A stretch of 64,000 bases of DNA from Pirellulales bacterium. Lineage in GTDB: Bacteria; Planctomycetota; Planctomycetia; Pirellulales; JAEUIK01. The stretch spans positions 39,110-103,109 of the forward strand of contig JAIBBZ010000021.1 in the NCBI GenBank assembly GCA_019694435.1, in the 5' to 3' direction. The notes beneath the pieces were generated by a model. It worked only from the letters and a program-made list of their open reading frames with translations, was not told the origin of the DNA and made no database searches. How positions within the stretch are numbered: the stretch's first letter is position 1; every line of letters starts with the position of its first letter. Below are positions 55,127-63,152 of this stretch, in pieces. The position numbers were made by a program, and so were the translations under genes.

Positions 55127-56929
55127 TCAGGACTTGCTCTGCAGTTGAATGAAGCCGGACCAATCGGGCGGCACCTCGCGATTGTGCCGGGCGATGTAGA
55201 CCATCAAGAAGTCCTTGGCCCGGTCGTCCGGCGGCACGTGGTGCAGCAACTGGTACGACTCGGCCCAGCGGCCGGCGAGCAACGCATCGAGCGCGGCCTC
55301 GTAGGCCGTGATGTGCTCGTCGGACAACCGCGGGTATTGGTCGGCAGGTGGCAGCAGCTCGCAAACCGTCAGCGAGCGATCGAGTCCATAGGGCTTGACG
55401 ACCGCGAGCCGCCGACATCGCGCGACCTCGCGAGATACCTGCCCGCGCAGCACATCGCTCGTGATGTCGTCCATCAGGATCGGCACCTGCAAGATCTTGG
55501 TCATCCCTTCCAGGCGCGACGCGAGGTTCACGACGGGCCCGAACACGGTCACCTTGACCTGTTCCAGGGTGCCGATCTTGCCGGCGACGGCGCGGCCCGA
55601 GGCGATGCCGATTCCGACCTGAAACTTCGACAACGGATCTTCCGGCCGCCGGGCCGCGGCCTCGAATTCGGCGCGGATGGCCAACGCGGCGCGGCAGGCG
55701 CGCTCGGTGGCGTCGGCCTGCGCGAGCGGCCAGCCCCAGAACCCCATGGCTGCGTCGCCCTGGTAATCGCCGACCACGCCCCCTTGATCGAGGATGTGAT
55801 GCGTCATCACTCCCAGCGCCAAGCTGACGCGATTGAGCAATCCCAACAGGTCGCCTTCCGACTGCTCGGCCCGGAGCGAAAAACCGCGCAAGTCGCAAAA
55901 CAGCACTGTCACGTCGGTTTCGCGCGGCCGTAACACCACTTCGGGGTCTTCGCCGACCAGCGCATCGAGCACCGCCGGCGCGAAGAACTGGCTGAGCGAC
56001 GCGTGCTGCCGCTGCATCCGCTTGACCTGCCGCAACGAACTCAGAATGGCCGCGACCAGCTCGGCGAACTTCAAGTCATCGCGCAGGTCGTTGGCATCCG
56101 ACGGCGGCGTGTTGGTCGAGCCGATCGCCTCGTCGATAAACTGCCCGGCGACGTAAATGCCCAGCCCACGCCCTTCGATTTCCTTGACCGGGACGCAGAA
56201 CGCCCAGTCGAAGTTTTCCATCATCGTCAGGGCCGTGACCGAGCCATCGCCGCTGCCGCCGCCGAGACCCCAGACGTGCAGCACGCTCTGCGCGCGCCGC
56301 ACGGCCCGCAAGATCAGCCGCTCGCTTGGCTGAAAAGTCGTCCCGGTCGCGGCCCGGCGATCCCAATGCATGACGGACACGGCGGGCGTGCCATCGGCGG
56401 CAACCTCGACGTTAACCAGGGCCACGGCGCTGGCCCGCGCGACGCCGGTGAGCATCAGATTCACGAGCCGCACGTACAGCTCGTGATCGTCGGTGGCGCC
56501 GGAGATCACGTCGGGCAGGCGGCTGAGCACCTCGATGCGCTGATCGGCGTTGCGGAACTGGACGTGTTGCAGATATTGCGAGCTGAACGACTGCTCGCGC
56601 AACGGTTGGCGCAAGTCGAGCGAAACTTGTGCCCGATCGTCGGTCAGCGTGAACTTGGTCTGTCCGATGACGAAATGCTCGCCCGACCGCAATTCGAACC
56701 GGTTGGTCTCCTGTCCGCGGAGATAGATGGGGTTGCGTGACGTGGCCAGCCGTTCGACCGAGAGCGTGCCGTCGTGGTAGATGATCTCGGCATGGCGGCG
56801 CGAGATACGATCGTCCCAAGGGACGGCCCAGATGCCGGCGCTGCGGCCGAGCAGCAGTTTCTGGCCGACCGGCAACGGCCGGCGCCAGCGATGCTGAGGG
56901 TCTTTGCCCTCGGCGATCAGGTCGGCCAC
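55127..56929 (-). CDS. FHA-GAF-class III nucleotide cyclase
   Basis: This 600-residue protein starts with an FHA domain (about 20-105) with the phosphothreonine-binding residues Ser43 and His46 in ISRRHAEI. A GAF-like sensory region follows (about 130-300), then a class III cyclase domain (about 335-520). Metal ligands Asp346 (LFCDLRGFS) and Asp392 (YQGDAAMGF) are present, as are transition-state Asn468 and Arg472 (PVVNLASRLE). The base-selecting pair is unusual: Thr461 at the Asp/Cys position and Asp388 where adenylate cyclases have Lys, so cAMP is likely but not certain. The start is a GTG after GGGGAG. It lies 46 bases downstream of the kinase gene. Confidence 0.93.
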   Translation of the reverse strand: MADLIAEGKDPQHRWRRPLPVGQKLLLGRSAGIWAVPWDDRISRRHAEIIYHDGTLSVERLATSRNPIYLRGQETNRFELRSGEHFVIGQTKFTLTDDRAQVSLDLRQPLREQSFSSQYLQHVQFRNADQRIEVLSRLPDVISGATDDHELYVRLVNLMLTGVARASAVALVNVEVAADGTPAVSVMHWDRRAATGTTFQPSERLILRAVRRAQSVLHVWGLGGGSGDGSVTALTMMENFDWAFCVPVKEIEGRGLGIYVAGQFIDEAIGSTNTPPSDANDLRDDLKFAELVAAILSSLRQVKRMQRQHASLSQFFAPAVLDALVGEDPEVVLRPRETDVTVLFCDLRGFSLRAEQSEGDLLGLLNRVSLALGVMTHHILDQGGVVGDYQGDAAMGFWGWPLAQADATERACRAALAIRAEFEAAARRPEDPLSKFQVGIGIASGRAVAGKIGTLEQVKVTVFGPVVNLASRLEGMTKILQVPILMDDITSDVLRGQVSREVARCRRLAVVKPYGLDRSLTVCELLPPADQYPRLSDEHITAYEAALDALLAGRWAESYQLLHHVPPDDRAKDFLMVYIARHNREVPPDWSGFIQLQSKS

Positions 56930-56975
56930 CTGAGACTCCCCTCGACGGATCGCACGACGATGCTTACTTGACGGA

Positions 56976-59378
56976 TTAACTCTGCGACGCCGGCGACGGG
57001 TCTGCGCCGGTGCCGGGCGTCATACTGCCGCTGCCTAGCGTAGAGGCACTGCCCGTACGGAGCGAGCCCAAACCAATTGTACGCCGCAGCTTGCCGATCC
57101 AGCGCGATTGAGGCGCGTCGTCGAGCAGGATGATGGCAAAGCCCCACAGCAGCGTGACCAGCACCCCGACGACGCCCAATGCCGTCAAGCCCAGCCGCCG
57201 CAATCGAGGCCCGAGCGTGGCGATGGGGCGCGTAGCGGCCTGTTGGCGTTCCTGCACGATCACGGCCCAGCCCGTGTCGCGCATCTCTTCCGCGCGCTCG
57301 TCGACGATCACCGGCTCGACAGCCGCCAGCCAAACGCCCTGATACGTGCCCCCCACGGAATCGTAATACGTCGGCCGCAGCGCTAAGCGGCGCACTTTCT
57401 CGACCAGCTTCGGATCGACCGAGACCTGCTGCGGCAATCCGACGGGCGCGGGGGCGATCGTGTTGGCCGGCGCGTCGCTCGCGCTCGATTCGGCCTCTTG
57501 GCCCGACTTGCCGACCGATTCGGTGAGCGTGCCCTCCGGCGTGTCGGCCGCCGCCAGGTTGGAGAAGCTGCGCGCCTTGACGGCCTCGTCGGCACGTTGA
57601 TTGGCAGCAATCAAGGCGAGTTTCAAAGGGCGTAGCTCTTCGATCCGGGCAATTTCGTCGTCGGTCAAATAGAGCTCGGGCGTGGGGCCGAAGTTGCCCC
57701 GCAGGTAGGCGGCGAGATAGGGGTGTTCGAGAATCGCCCCGCGCCTGCCGGCGGCGTCTTTGCGCGCGTCGACCAGCACGGCGACCTGGCCTTCGTTGGC
57801 CGTGTCTTCCGGGCTCAGCTCGGCAAAGCGTCCCAGCTCGATCGTCATGGCGATCACCCCCAGTACATGACGATCGGGCGTTTCCTTGGGTCCGCTCCAG
57901 ACGCATGTGGAAAAGGCCACCATGCGGTTGTTAGTCGCGACGCTACGAAATACGTTCGAACGGTACGTCCGCTCGAGCGGCTTCAGATTGGGAGTGCCGG
58001 GCGGCAGGTCCTGGCCTTGGCCGTGAAAATAGTCGCGATAGGAGAAGTCGCGGTCGAGCGTCACTTTGTCGGCCGGGTAACGGGCAATCTGGATGCCTTT
58101 GCGGTCGGTGACGAACCAACTCGTGGCTCGTACCTCGGGATGCCGGACGGCCAAGCGGGTGAGCGCGTCTTGCAGGGCGCGCCGCGCGGGCGCCTCGATG
58201 GGCTGGTCTTGCGCCTCGCGCAACAGCTCGGTGAAATCCTCCTGCGCCGCTTGCTGCTCGATGATCTGCCAGCGGCGGTCGATCTGCCGAGCCACGGTTT
58301 CGGCGACGAACTGGGCGGCAAAGCGGTTGCTGTGCAGCGCTTTTTCGATGACCGCGGCCTGCGATTGGTCGATGGCGGCGCGAATGGCGTTCGAGGCGAA
58401 GAGCCAGATCACCGTCAGCAGCAGCACAGGCACCCCCGCGCCGAGCACCAACAGCGGCCGCTGGGCGCGGCGCATCCCGCGCAGATTGAGCGCGTCGAGT
58501 ACGGCCTGGACGTTGGCGAATCGCTTATCGGGATCGACCGCCAGGCAACGCTCGATAATCTCGGCCAACGAGCGGTCGACGCCCGGCACTTTGCGGTGCT
58601 CGCGGGGTGGTGGCGATTGCTGGAGCATTCGCCGGTAGGTTTGCAATCGCTCCTCGAGTTCGCCGGCCGTACTCAGAGCGGTTTCCACATCGGCCGTTCG
58701 GTACGGCGCGTGACCGACGAGCATCGTGTAGAGCAATGCTCCCAGTGCGTAGACGTCCCAGCGGGCATGAGGCACCGCCCGCAGGTCGGCCTGCTCGGGT
58801 GCCATGTAGAACAGCGTGCCCAGCGAGGGTGTCTGATCGTGCGACAGGCGCGATTGGCCGAAATCGGCTAGCCGCGGATTGCCGTCGTGGTCCAGCAACA
58901 CGTTGGCCGGCTTCAGGTCGCAATGCAGGATGCCCTTGCCGTGGGCATGCAGCAGCCCTGTGGCCACCTCGCGAAACAGCCGCAAGGCTTCATGCACGGG
59001 CAACGGGCCCTGCTTGGTCCGCTCTTCGAGCGCGCCTTGCGCCATGTATTCCATGACGTAGTAGGGCGGATCGGCGTCCCAGCCGACGTCGAGCAACTGT
59101 ACGGCATAGCGGTCGGCAAACAGGAACCGCAGCTTCTCGACCTCGCGCGACAGCAGCGACCAATCGAGACCGCCGCGATGGGCATAAAACTTGATCGCCA
59201 CCCGGCGGCCCGTGTTGCGGTTGGTCGCGGTCCAGACTTCGCCGAAGGCGCCGGCGCCCAAAAACCGCTCCGGCTCGTAGCCGGGGACGGTCGTGGGCGG
59301 GTGGTCGCGGGTCAGGCTCAGGTTCTGCGACCTGCCCCGGTCTTCCCGGTCTTGCTCGAGCGTGTGGTCGAGGGTCAT
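56976..59378 (-). CDS. Transmembrane Ser/Thr protein kinase with C-terminal extracytoplasmic (dCache-like) sensor
   Basis: The 800-residue protein has a Hanks-type kinase domain (about 35-295): GAGAFGEVWT, Lys63, catalytic HCDLKPANV (Asp154), DFG at 172-174 and MAPEQ. A first membrane helix lies at 309-329, followed by a roughly 400-residue extracytoplasmic region with the FSYRDYFHGQGQD and TYYDSVGGTYQGVWLAAV blocks typical of dCache sensors. A second helix near 735-760 and a short tail end it. It would sense an extracellular ligand and phosphorylate cytoplasmic partners, plausibly the FHA-cyclase next door. ATG 59378 is preferred over a TTG 57 bases earlier. Confidence 0.92.
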   Translation of the reverse strand: MTLDHTLEQDREDRGRSQNLSLTRDHPPTTVPGYEPERFLGAGAFGEVWTATNRNTGRRVAIKFYAHRGGLDWSLLSREVEKLRFLFADRYAVQLLDVGWDADPPYYVMEYMAQGALEERTKQGPLPVHEALRLFREVATGLLHAHGKGILHCDLKPANVLLDHDGNPRLADFGQSRLSHDQTPSLGTLFYMAPEQADLRAVPHARWDVYALGALLYTMLVGHAPYRTADVETALSTAGELEERLQTYRRMLQQSPPPREHRKVPGVDRSLAEIIERCLAVDPDKRFANVQAVLDALNLRGMRRAQRPLLVLGAGVPVLLLTVIWLFASNAIRAAIDQSQAAVIEKALHSNRFAAQFVAETVARQIDRRWQIIEQQAAQEDFTELLREAQDQPIEAPARRALQDALTRLAVRHPEVRATSWFVTDRKGIQIARYPADKVTLDRDFSYRDYFHGQGQDLPPGTPNLKPLERTYRSNVFRSVATNNRMVAFSTCVWSGPKETPDRHVLGVIAMTIELGRFAELSPEDTANEGQVAVLVDARKDAAGRRGAILEHPYLAAYLRGNFGPTPELYLTDDEIARIEELRPLKLALIAANQRADEAVKARSFSNLAAADTPEGTLTESVGKSGQEAESSASDAPANTIAPAPVGLPQQVSVDPKLVEKVRRLALRPTYYDSVGGTYQGVWLAAVEPVIVDERAEEMRDTGWAVIVQERQQAATRPIATLGPRLRRLGLTALGVVGVLVTLLWGFAIILLDDAPQSRWIGKLRRTIGLGSLRTGSASTLGSGSMTPGTGADPSPASQS

Positions 59379-59587
59379 CGCGAGAGGCAATGCTGCGAGA
59401 TCACGGAGTCGGGGCCGGGCGGCGCTTGCGAGCAACGCGCGGGCGGTCCTCTGCCACTATACACGCTCCGGCTCGAGACCGACCAGCAACGTCTTGCCGT
59501 GCAAGCGTTTGGCGCAAGGTTCTCAGGCGCAATTCGAGAAGATACTCGCGTTGGCGCAGTGGGCTTGCAGGGATATCGTAGGGCGCG

Positions 59588-60808
59588 ATGCCTGCTTCAC
59601 AACGGCGAGAAACTTGGGAGGGTGCGGCGACTGCGCGGCTTGGATGCTGCGCGGCGCTGTGGGCTTGCGCCCTGGCCGCGGGCTGCTCGGGACGTCCGGC
59701 TCAGGTCGAGGCTCCGCGCGCCGCGGAGCAGCCCGTTCCGCAACGGATTCAGGCGCTCGGCCGGCTCGAACCGCGCGGCGGCATCGTCAATGTGGGTGGA
59801 ACGACCGGCGACCGCGTGGCCAAGCTCGAGGTCCAAGCCGGAGACGAGGTCCGCGCCGGCCACGTGCTGGCCGTGCTCGACAGCTTCACAGTTCGCGACG
59901 CCCAGCGTCAGGCCGCGGCCGTCCAATTGGATGATGCACGGCGCAGGCTGGATACGGAGCTCGATTATGCCAAGCGCGCCCAGCAGGACGCGCAACTGGC
60001 CCGCGAACAGGCCCTGTTGGGCAAGACCGACGTCGAGGCCAGCGAGGCGCAGCTACGCGCGTTGACGGCTAGCCGCGATCAGGCCGTGCGCGATCTGGAG
60101 CGCCTGGAGAAAAGCGATCCGGAAGTCGTCTCGCAACAGGCCATCGAACACCAGCGCATGATGCTAAAAAGGGCGAACGAAGAGCTGGCCGCGGCACAAT
60201 CGCAACATGCGAAGGTTCGGGCCAGCGTCGAGCTGGCGATCCGCGCGGCGGATTCGAAAGTGGCGACGGCCGAGAGCGCGTTGGCCCGCGTCGATGCGGC
60301 CGCAGCGATTCCCTCGCTCGAGGCGGCGCTCGCATTGGCCGAGGCCCAGCTGGCCGCTTCGCAGATCAAGGCCCCCGTGTCCGGCCGGGTGTTGAAGATT
60401 CTCACGCATCCCGGCGAGACGCTCGGGCAGCAACCGATCCTGCAACTGGCCGACACTTCGCAGATGGTGGCCATCGCCGAAGTGGACGAGACGGAAATTC
60501 GCTGGGTCAAGGTGGGGCAATGCGCCGAAATTCGCAGCCGGGCGTTTCCCAGCGACGTCGAACGGCTGACCGGGCGCGTCGTGTGGATCGGGCACACGGT
60601 GGCGAAGAACAGCCTGTTGATGCTCGATCCCACGCAAGTCCGCAGCGATGCCCGCGTCGTCGAGGTGCACGTGGCGCTGGATAGTCCCGCGGTGGCCGAT
60701 CGGTTGATAAATCTGCAAGTGGACGTCGCGATTCTGGTGGCCGAACCGGCGCCAGGCGCGAAAGCCGAGATCTCTGTCTGGGAGCCACGCCCAGCGGCGC
60801 CACGCTAA
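59588..60808 (+). CDS. ABC exporter membrane fusion lipoprotein (DevB/HlyD type)
   Basis: The 406-residue protein has a type II signal peptide with lipobox LAAGC (Cys33), a barrel-sandwich part (GGIVNVGGTTGDRVAKLEV), a long alpha-helical hairpin (about 100-230) and a second beta part with SGRVLKILTHPGETLGQQ. This is the DevB layout: adaptors linking a DevCA transporter to an outer-membrane channel. It is first in the exporter operon, 209 bases from the divergent kinase gene. ATG 59588 follows AGGG. Confidence 0.92.
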   Translation: MPASQRRETWEGAATARLGCCAALWACALAAGCSGRPAQVEAPRAAEQPVPQRIQALGRLEPRGGIVNVGGTTGDRVAKLEVQAGDEVRAGHVLAVLDSFTVRDAQRQAAAVQLDDARRRLDTELDYAKRAQQDAQLAREQALLGKTDVEASEAQLRALTASRDQAVRDLERLEKSDPEVVSQQAIEHQRMMLKRANEELAAAQSQHAKVRASVELAIRAADSKVATAESALARVDAAAAIPSLEAALALAEAQLAASQIKAPVSGRVLKILTHPGETLGQQPILQLADTSQMVAIAEVDETEIRWVKVGQCAEIRSRAFPSDVERLTGRVVWIGHTVAKNSLLMLDPTQVRSDARVVEVHVALDSPAVADRLINLQVDVAILVAEPAPGAKAEISVWEPRPAAPR

Positions 60809-60812
60809 GGAG
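60807..60812 (+). promoter_or_regulatory. Ribosome binding site that fixes the TTG start of the first permease
   Basis: AAGGAG overlaps the adaptor stop codon and sits seven bases before TTG 60820. An ATG at 60815 is in another frame and stops after 10 codons. Confidence 0.8.
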
Positions 60813-60819
60813 CGATGCT

Positions 60820-61956
60820 TTGCTCCGCACGCCCCTGGCCTGGCTGAACCTGGTGCATGACAAGGCCCGCACCGCCGTGGCCTTGGCCGGCGTGGCCTTT
60901 GCCGTCGTATTGATCTTGATGCAGCTCGGATTTCTGGGCTCGGTCACGACGACGGCCACGATGATTTACGACCGGCTGAAGTTCGACGTGCTGTTGGTGT
61001 CAACCCAATACATCGATCTGAGATCGGCGGGCACCTTTCCCCGGCGGCGGCTGCAACAGGCAGCGGCGACCGAAGGAGTCGAGCGCGTCGAACCGTTGAA
61101 CCTGGGCTTCAGCGTGTGGCGCAATCCCGAGACGCTCAAGGACCGCTGGATCTTGCTACTGGCGCCGCGCGACGGCGCGGAAACATTTGCGCTCGCGTAC
61201 GACGAACGCCCGCCCTATGAAGCGCTCGCGCGGCCGGACCAGGTGCTCATCGATCGCCGCAGCCGCAAGGAATTCGGTCCGCAAGCTGCCGGCGTCGAAA
61301 CCGAGGTGGGCGGCCAGCACATGACCATCGCCGGGCAATTCACGCTGGGCACTGGCTTTGCCGCCGACGGCGCGATCATGGTCGGGCCCGAGGGTTTTCT
61401 GCGGCTCTTGCCCTATCGCCGTGCCGAGACGGTCAACTTGGGGTTGATCCAGGTCGACGAGCGGTCGTCGCCCGAGGCCGTCGCCGCGCGGCTACGTGCG
61501 CGGCTGCCCGACGACGTGCTCGTGTATACCCGCGAGGCGATTAACGAGCGCGAGCGGCATTTCTGGCTCACGACGACCTCGGTCGGCACGATCTTCGGCC
61601 TCGGCGCGGGAATCGCAGTGCTGGTCGGCGTGGCAATCGTGTACCAGGTGCTGTCGAGCGACATCTCGAACCACAAGGCCGAGTATGCCACGCTCAAAGC
61701 GATGGGGTACGGTCCGCGTTACCTGTCCGGGATCATTCTCCAGCAGGCGGCCATCTTGGGCGTCGTCGGGTTTGTGCCCGGAATGTTGATCGCCTGGGGC
61801 GTGTACTCACTGGCCAACGTCGTGGCGAACGTTCCGATCGGCATGACGCCGGCGCGGGCCGTGTCGGTGTTGATCATGTCGGTGGTGATGTGTGGGGTCT
61901 CGGGCCTGGCGGCGCTGCGCAAGGTGCATGCGGCCGATCCGGCCGACTTGTTTTGA
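60820..61956 (+). CDS. DevC-type ABC exporter permease (FtsX-like), first copy
   Basis: The 378-residue inner-membrane protein has the DevC/FtsX layout: one N-terminal helix (VALAGVAFAVVLILMQLGFL), a large extracytoplasmic domain (about 40-250) and three C-terminal helices, ending with HAADPADLF. It pairs with an ATPase of the DevA type to power export. The start is a TTG with a canonical AAGGAG seven bases upstream, which overlaps the adaptor stop. It is clearly paralogous to the next gene, with shared blocks such as EYATLKAMGY and FPRRRL. Confidence 0.92.
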   Translation: MLRTPLAWLNLVHDKARTAVALAGVAFAVVLILMQLGFLGSVTTTATMIYDRLKFDVLLVSTQYIDLRSAGTFPRRRLQQAAATEGVERVEPLNLGFSVWRNPETLKDRWILLLAPRDGAETFALAYDERPPYEALARPDQVLIDRRSRKEFGPQAAGVETEVGGQHMTIAGQFTLGTGFAADGAIMVGPEGFLRLLPYRRAETVNLGLIQVDERSSPEAVAARLRARLPDDVLVYTREAINERERHFWLTTTSVGTIFGLGAGIAVLVGVAIVYQVLSSDISNHKAEYATLKAMGYGPRYLSGIILQQAAILGVVGFVPGMLIAWGVYSLANVVANVPIGMTPARAVSVLIMSVVMCGVSGLAALRKVHAADPADLF

Positions 61957-61991
61957 ACGCGGCGAAGCGCAGGATAGAAAATCGAGCGGCG

Positions 61992-63152
61992 ATGTTGCGG
62001 CGAACTCCCCTGGCCTGGAAAAACCTGACGCACGATCCGCGGCGACTGTTGATCGCCGCGGTGGGCATCGGTTTTGCCGTGCTGCTGATGACCACGCAGC
62101 TCGGGTTCTTGAACGCTATGTCCGACAGCAACGTCGAGCTGCTCGTCAAGCTGCGGGCCGACATCGTGCTGCGCAGCGGCAGCCGGTATACGCTGGCCCA
62201 GCGCAAAGGCTTTCCGCGCCGGCGGCTGGCGCAGGCCGCCGCGGTTCCCGGCGTGGTGGTCGCGTTGCCCTTGTATCTCGAACAGAATCTGTCGGTGTGG
62301 CGCAACCCAGCCGATGGCATCGATCGTGCGATTCGCGTGATTGGCGTCGACCTGGATCAAGAGCTGCTCGAACTCGACTGGCAGCCGGAGGTGCGCGACG
62401 CCCTGCGACGCCCGTTCACCCTAGCAAGCGACCGGCGTTCGAAGCGCGAGTTCGGCAACCTGGCCCCCGGGGCGGTCTCCGAGCTATCGGGCCAGCGGGC
62501 GGAGATCGTCGGGCAGTTTACGCTGGGCACGGACTTTCTGGCCGACGGCAGCCTGCTCACGAACCAGGACAACTTCGAGCGTTACTTTCCGCTGCGCAAT
62601 CCGGACGGCGAAACGCTGGACGATGTCGACCTGGGGGTGGTGCGCGTGGCCGCCGACGCCGACCCGGACGAGGTCCTGGCCCGCTTGCGGCACATCTTGC
62701 CGGCCGACGTCGAAGCGCTGTCGAAGGACGCCATCGTGGCCGGCGAGCGCGAGTTCTGGCGCAAGAGTACGCCGATCGGCTTCGTCTTCGGGCTGGGCAC
62801 GGCCATGGGGTTCCTGGTCGGCGTGATCATCTGCTACCAGGTGCTCTATACGGACATCGCCGACCACATGGCCGAGTTTGCCACGCTCAAAGCGATGGGC
62901 TATCGCGCGCGGTACTTCTTGCAGCTCGTGCTCGAAGAGTCGGTGCTGCTGTCGCTCTTTGGCTTTCTTCCCGGCATCCTGGTGAGCCTGGCCGTCTTCG
63001 GCTGGCTGGGCGACTGGACCGGGCTGCTGATGCGACTCACTCCGCCGCGGATGGCGACGGTGCTCGCGCTGACGATGCTGATGTGCATGGCCTCGGGGAT
63101 GTTAGCGTTGCGAAAACTCATGGCGGCCGACCCGGCGGAGCTGTTTCGATGA
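61992..63152 (+). CDS. DevC-type ABC exporter permease (FtsX-like), second copy
   Basis: The 386-residue protein has the same plan as its neighbour: helix 1 LLIAAVGIGFAVLLMTTQLG, an extracytoplasmic domain and three C-terminal helices ending MAADPAELF. Shared blocks (FPRRRLAQAA, EFATLKAMGY) show an old tandem duplication, so the exporter probably uses a heterodimeric membrane part. ATG 61992 matches the alignment with the first copy; longer frames run into the previous gene. The stop overlaps the ATPase start (ATGA). Confidence 0.92.
   Translation: MLRRTPLAWKNLTHDPRRLLIAAVGIGFAVLLMTTQLGFLNAMSDSNVELLVKLRADIVLRSGSRYTLAQRKGFPRRRLAQAAAVPGVVVALPLYLEQNLSVWRNPADGIDRAIRVIGVDLDQELLELDWQPEVRDALRRPFTLASDRRSKREFGNLAPGAVSELSGQRAEIVGQFTLGTDFLADGSLLTNQDNFERYFPLRNPDGETLDDVDLGVVRVAADADPDEVLARLRHILPADVEALSKDAIVAGEREFWRKSTPIGFVFGLGTAMGFLVGVIICYQVLYTDIADHMAEFATLKAMGYRARYFLQLVLEESVLLSLFGFLPGILVSLAVFGWLGDWTGLLMRLTPPRMATVLALTMLMCMASGMLALRKLMAADPAELFR

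Noticed and set aside
60815..60847. ATG-started short frame before the first permease
   Set aside because: Stops after 10 codons and is out of frame; the TTG at 60820 with AAGGAG upstream gives the full protein.
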